Assembly: GCF_003254395.2 (NCBI RefSeq)
Contig: NC_037649.1
Coordinates: 9,139,931-9,203,930, forward strand
DNA length: 64,000 nt
Direction: 5' to 3'
DNA from: Apis mellifera
Lineage: Eukaryota; Arthropoda; Insecta; Hymenoptera; Apidae
Position numbers and translations under genes: made by a program. The notes beneath the pieces were generated by a model. That model did no database searches, had not been told where the DNA came from, and saw only the letters and a list, made by a program, of their open reading frames with translations. Shown piece by piece: positions 62,938 to 64,000 of the stretch. Position 1 is the first letter of the stretch; each line of letters starts with the position of its first letter.

Positions 62938-64000
62938 CTGTTATAAATAAATGTATAATTAATTTGATAACGTGTAATTAATTTTTGCCGTTTTTGTTCA
63001 TATTTATTCATATTATTCATATCCTGTTTCTCAATTTAATTCGATTTCGTTATATAATTTTCATTATAAATATTGAAAAGTTTTTGAACAAAGCATTTCG
63101 TTTGATATTTGTATAATTACTTTGTCAACATTAGACATTAGTTAAAAAGAAAATCTGTCAATGCGTATTCTAATTCGTTCTTTGACAACTTGACTTTTGC
63201 CAGACTAATCTTGTTCACCTTTTAAAAGCTTAGCAAAAGTTCAGTAAGAACATGGCACGTCATTTTAAATGTCAAGTCAGCCATTTACTTCATAAATAAT
63301 ACATTTGCCGGAATATATTCACGCATCTACAGTCTTTTCTAAAAATTACTGCTCTTATATCTTTCAATTTTTTTATACTCTTAGAAGAAGAATATCAAAT
63401 TCGAATTTTAATTTTAATTCTAACTTTTCTCGATAGAAAATTAATTTTGCATAAGTAAATTCAAAAATATAAAATCAACATTTCATTTGTAATTCAATTG
63501 TTTTTCAATTTATTCTTATTCTTGGAAAATTTCAATATTCATTCTTATATATTTTTTTATTGGGTATAGTAATATTTGCCTGAATGAAAATTTCTTTTTA
63601 AAAATATTTAAAATATTCACTGTTATTCTTTAAAACAATTTAATTGTCATTAATTTTTTTCGTTTTCACTTCACTAATCATATCTTCACAAGCATCAAAA
63701 ACTCGTGCCGCGCCATGATTAGCAACAGCTTTTAATTATCTCTTACCTAAAATCCACTAAAAGTCAATTTCTCGAGTTATTTTTTGCTAATTAGAGAATA
63801 AAAGAATAATAAAAAGCCTTTTTCGTTCGCGTTGCCGTTTAGAATAATCAAAAGTAAAGGTCGCGCGATCTCTCGTTGGAACATCATCAAGTTTCGTAAT
63901 CGATAAACCTTTTAGGGAGATCGATATAATCGTTATTACGATTCAGTTGCTTTTAATTCCTCGAAATTTCACTGAAAATTAATTTCAGTCAATCAAAGCT
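62938..64000. other. Upstream region of the giant gene, first exon unresolved
   Basis: It should contain or lead to the first coding exon of the minus-strand giant gene. A candidate 5' UTR exon ends at GATTTTAG/gtaaga (donor at about 63747). A minus-strand TATAAAA at 63377-63371 with a CAGT site at about 63350 could be a promoter. The only phase-compatible short start I see (ATGTCTAATGTTGACAAA, at about 63141) would give a poor signal peptide, so the real first exon may lie beyond 64000. Confidence 0.35.

Noticed and set aside
1..64000. CRISPR arrays, operons, ribosome binding sites, bacterial insertion sequences
   Set aside because: The sequence is eukaryotic (introns, poly(A) signals, TATA/initiator promoters). 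The repeats are microsatellites or coding minisatellites, not spacer arrays.
1..64000. Transposons or tRNA genes
   Set aside because: I found no transposase motifs, long terminal or inverted terminal repeats, or convincing tRNA A/B boxes by eye. A RepeatMasker and tRNAscan-SE run would be decisive.

Overview
The window looks like nuclear DNA of an insect, most likely a bee close to Apis. It is very AT-rich, genes have many short exons with GT-AG introns, and the recognisable proteins match insect families (aveugle, Spaetzle, a kinin-type receptor, an R&R cuticle domain). The genus is inferred from general character, not from a database match. Many genes are built from exons too short to appear as long open reading frames. 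I rebuilt them by matching splice sites and reading phase; every rebuilt coding sequence sums to a multiple of three, except the one gene with a visible frameshift.

Layout. 1-1104 (+): 3' end of methionine aminopeptidase 1. 1876-6545 (-): 662-residue secreted Pro/Gln/Asn-rich protein. 9630-16317 (-): 612-residue secreted protein with two Gly/Ser amphipathic segments, with a possible small peptide or alternative tail at 9141-9396. 18765-19958 (-): Spaetzle-like cystine-knot ligand in six short exons. 21170-22280 (+): PCNP. 22739-23637 (-): ribosomal protein S26. 24624-25222 (+): aveugle. 26599-30656 (-): nine-exon rhodopsin-family neuropeptide receptor, most like kinin (leucokinin) receptors. 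About 30.7-47.3 kb holds no gene I can prove, only GC-elevated islands and simple repeats. 48089-52740 (+): Gly/Tyr-rich secreted cuticle-like protein with a clear TATA/initiator promoter. 54433-62937 (-): giant secreted protein with an R&R-type cuticle domain, a His-rich linker, about 2,060 residues of collagen-like Gly-X-Pro repeats and a Cys-containing C-terminal module.

The most interesting object is this last gene. Its repeat exon carries recent 333-bp and 396-bp tandem duplications. One copy has a single extra G (within 60507-60510) that breaks the frame; repeat spacing and exon arithmetic both point to this base. Four of the window's genes (1.9-6.5, 9.6-16.3, 48-52.7 and 54.4-62.9 kb) are secreted, low-complexity, structural-type proteins, so both ends of the window may be enriched for cuticle or extracellular-matrix genes. 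The middle block (18-31 kb) holds housekeeping and signalling genes.
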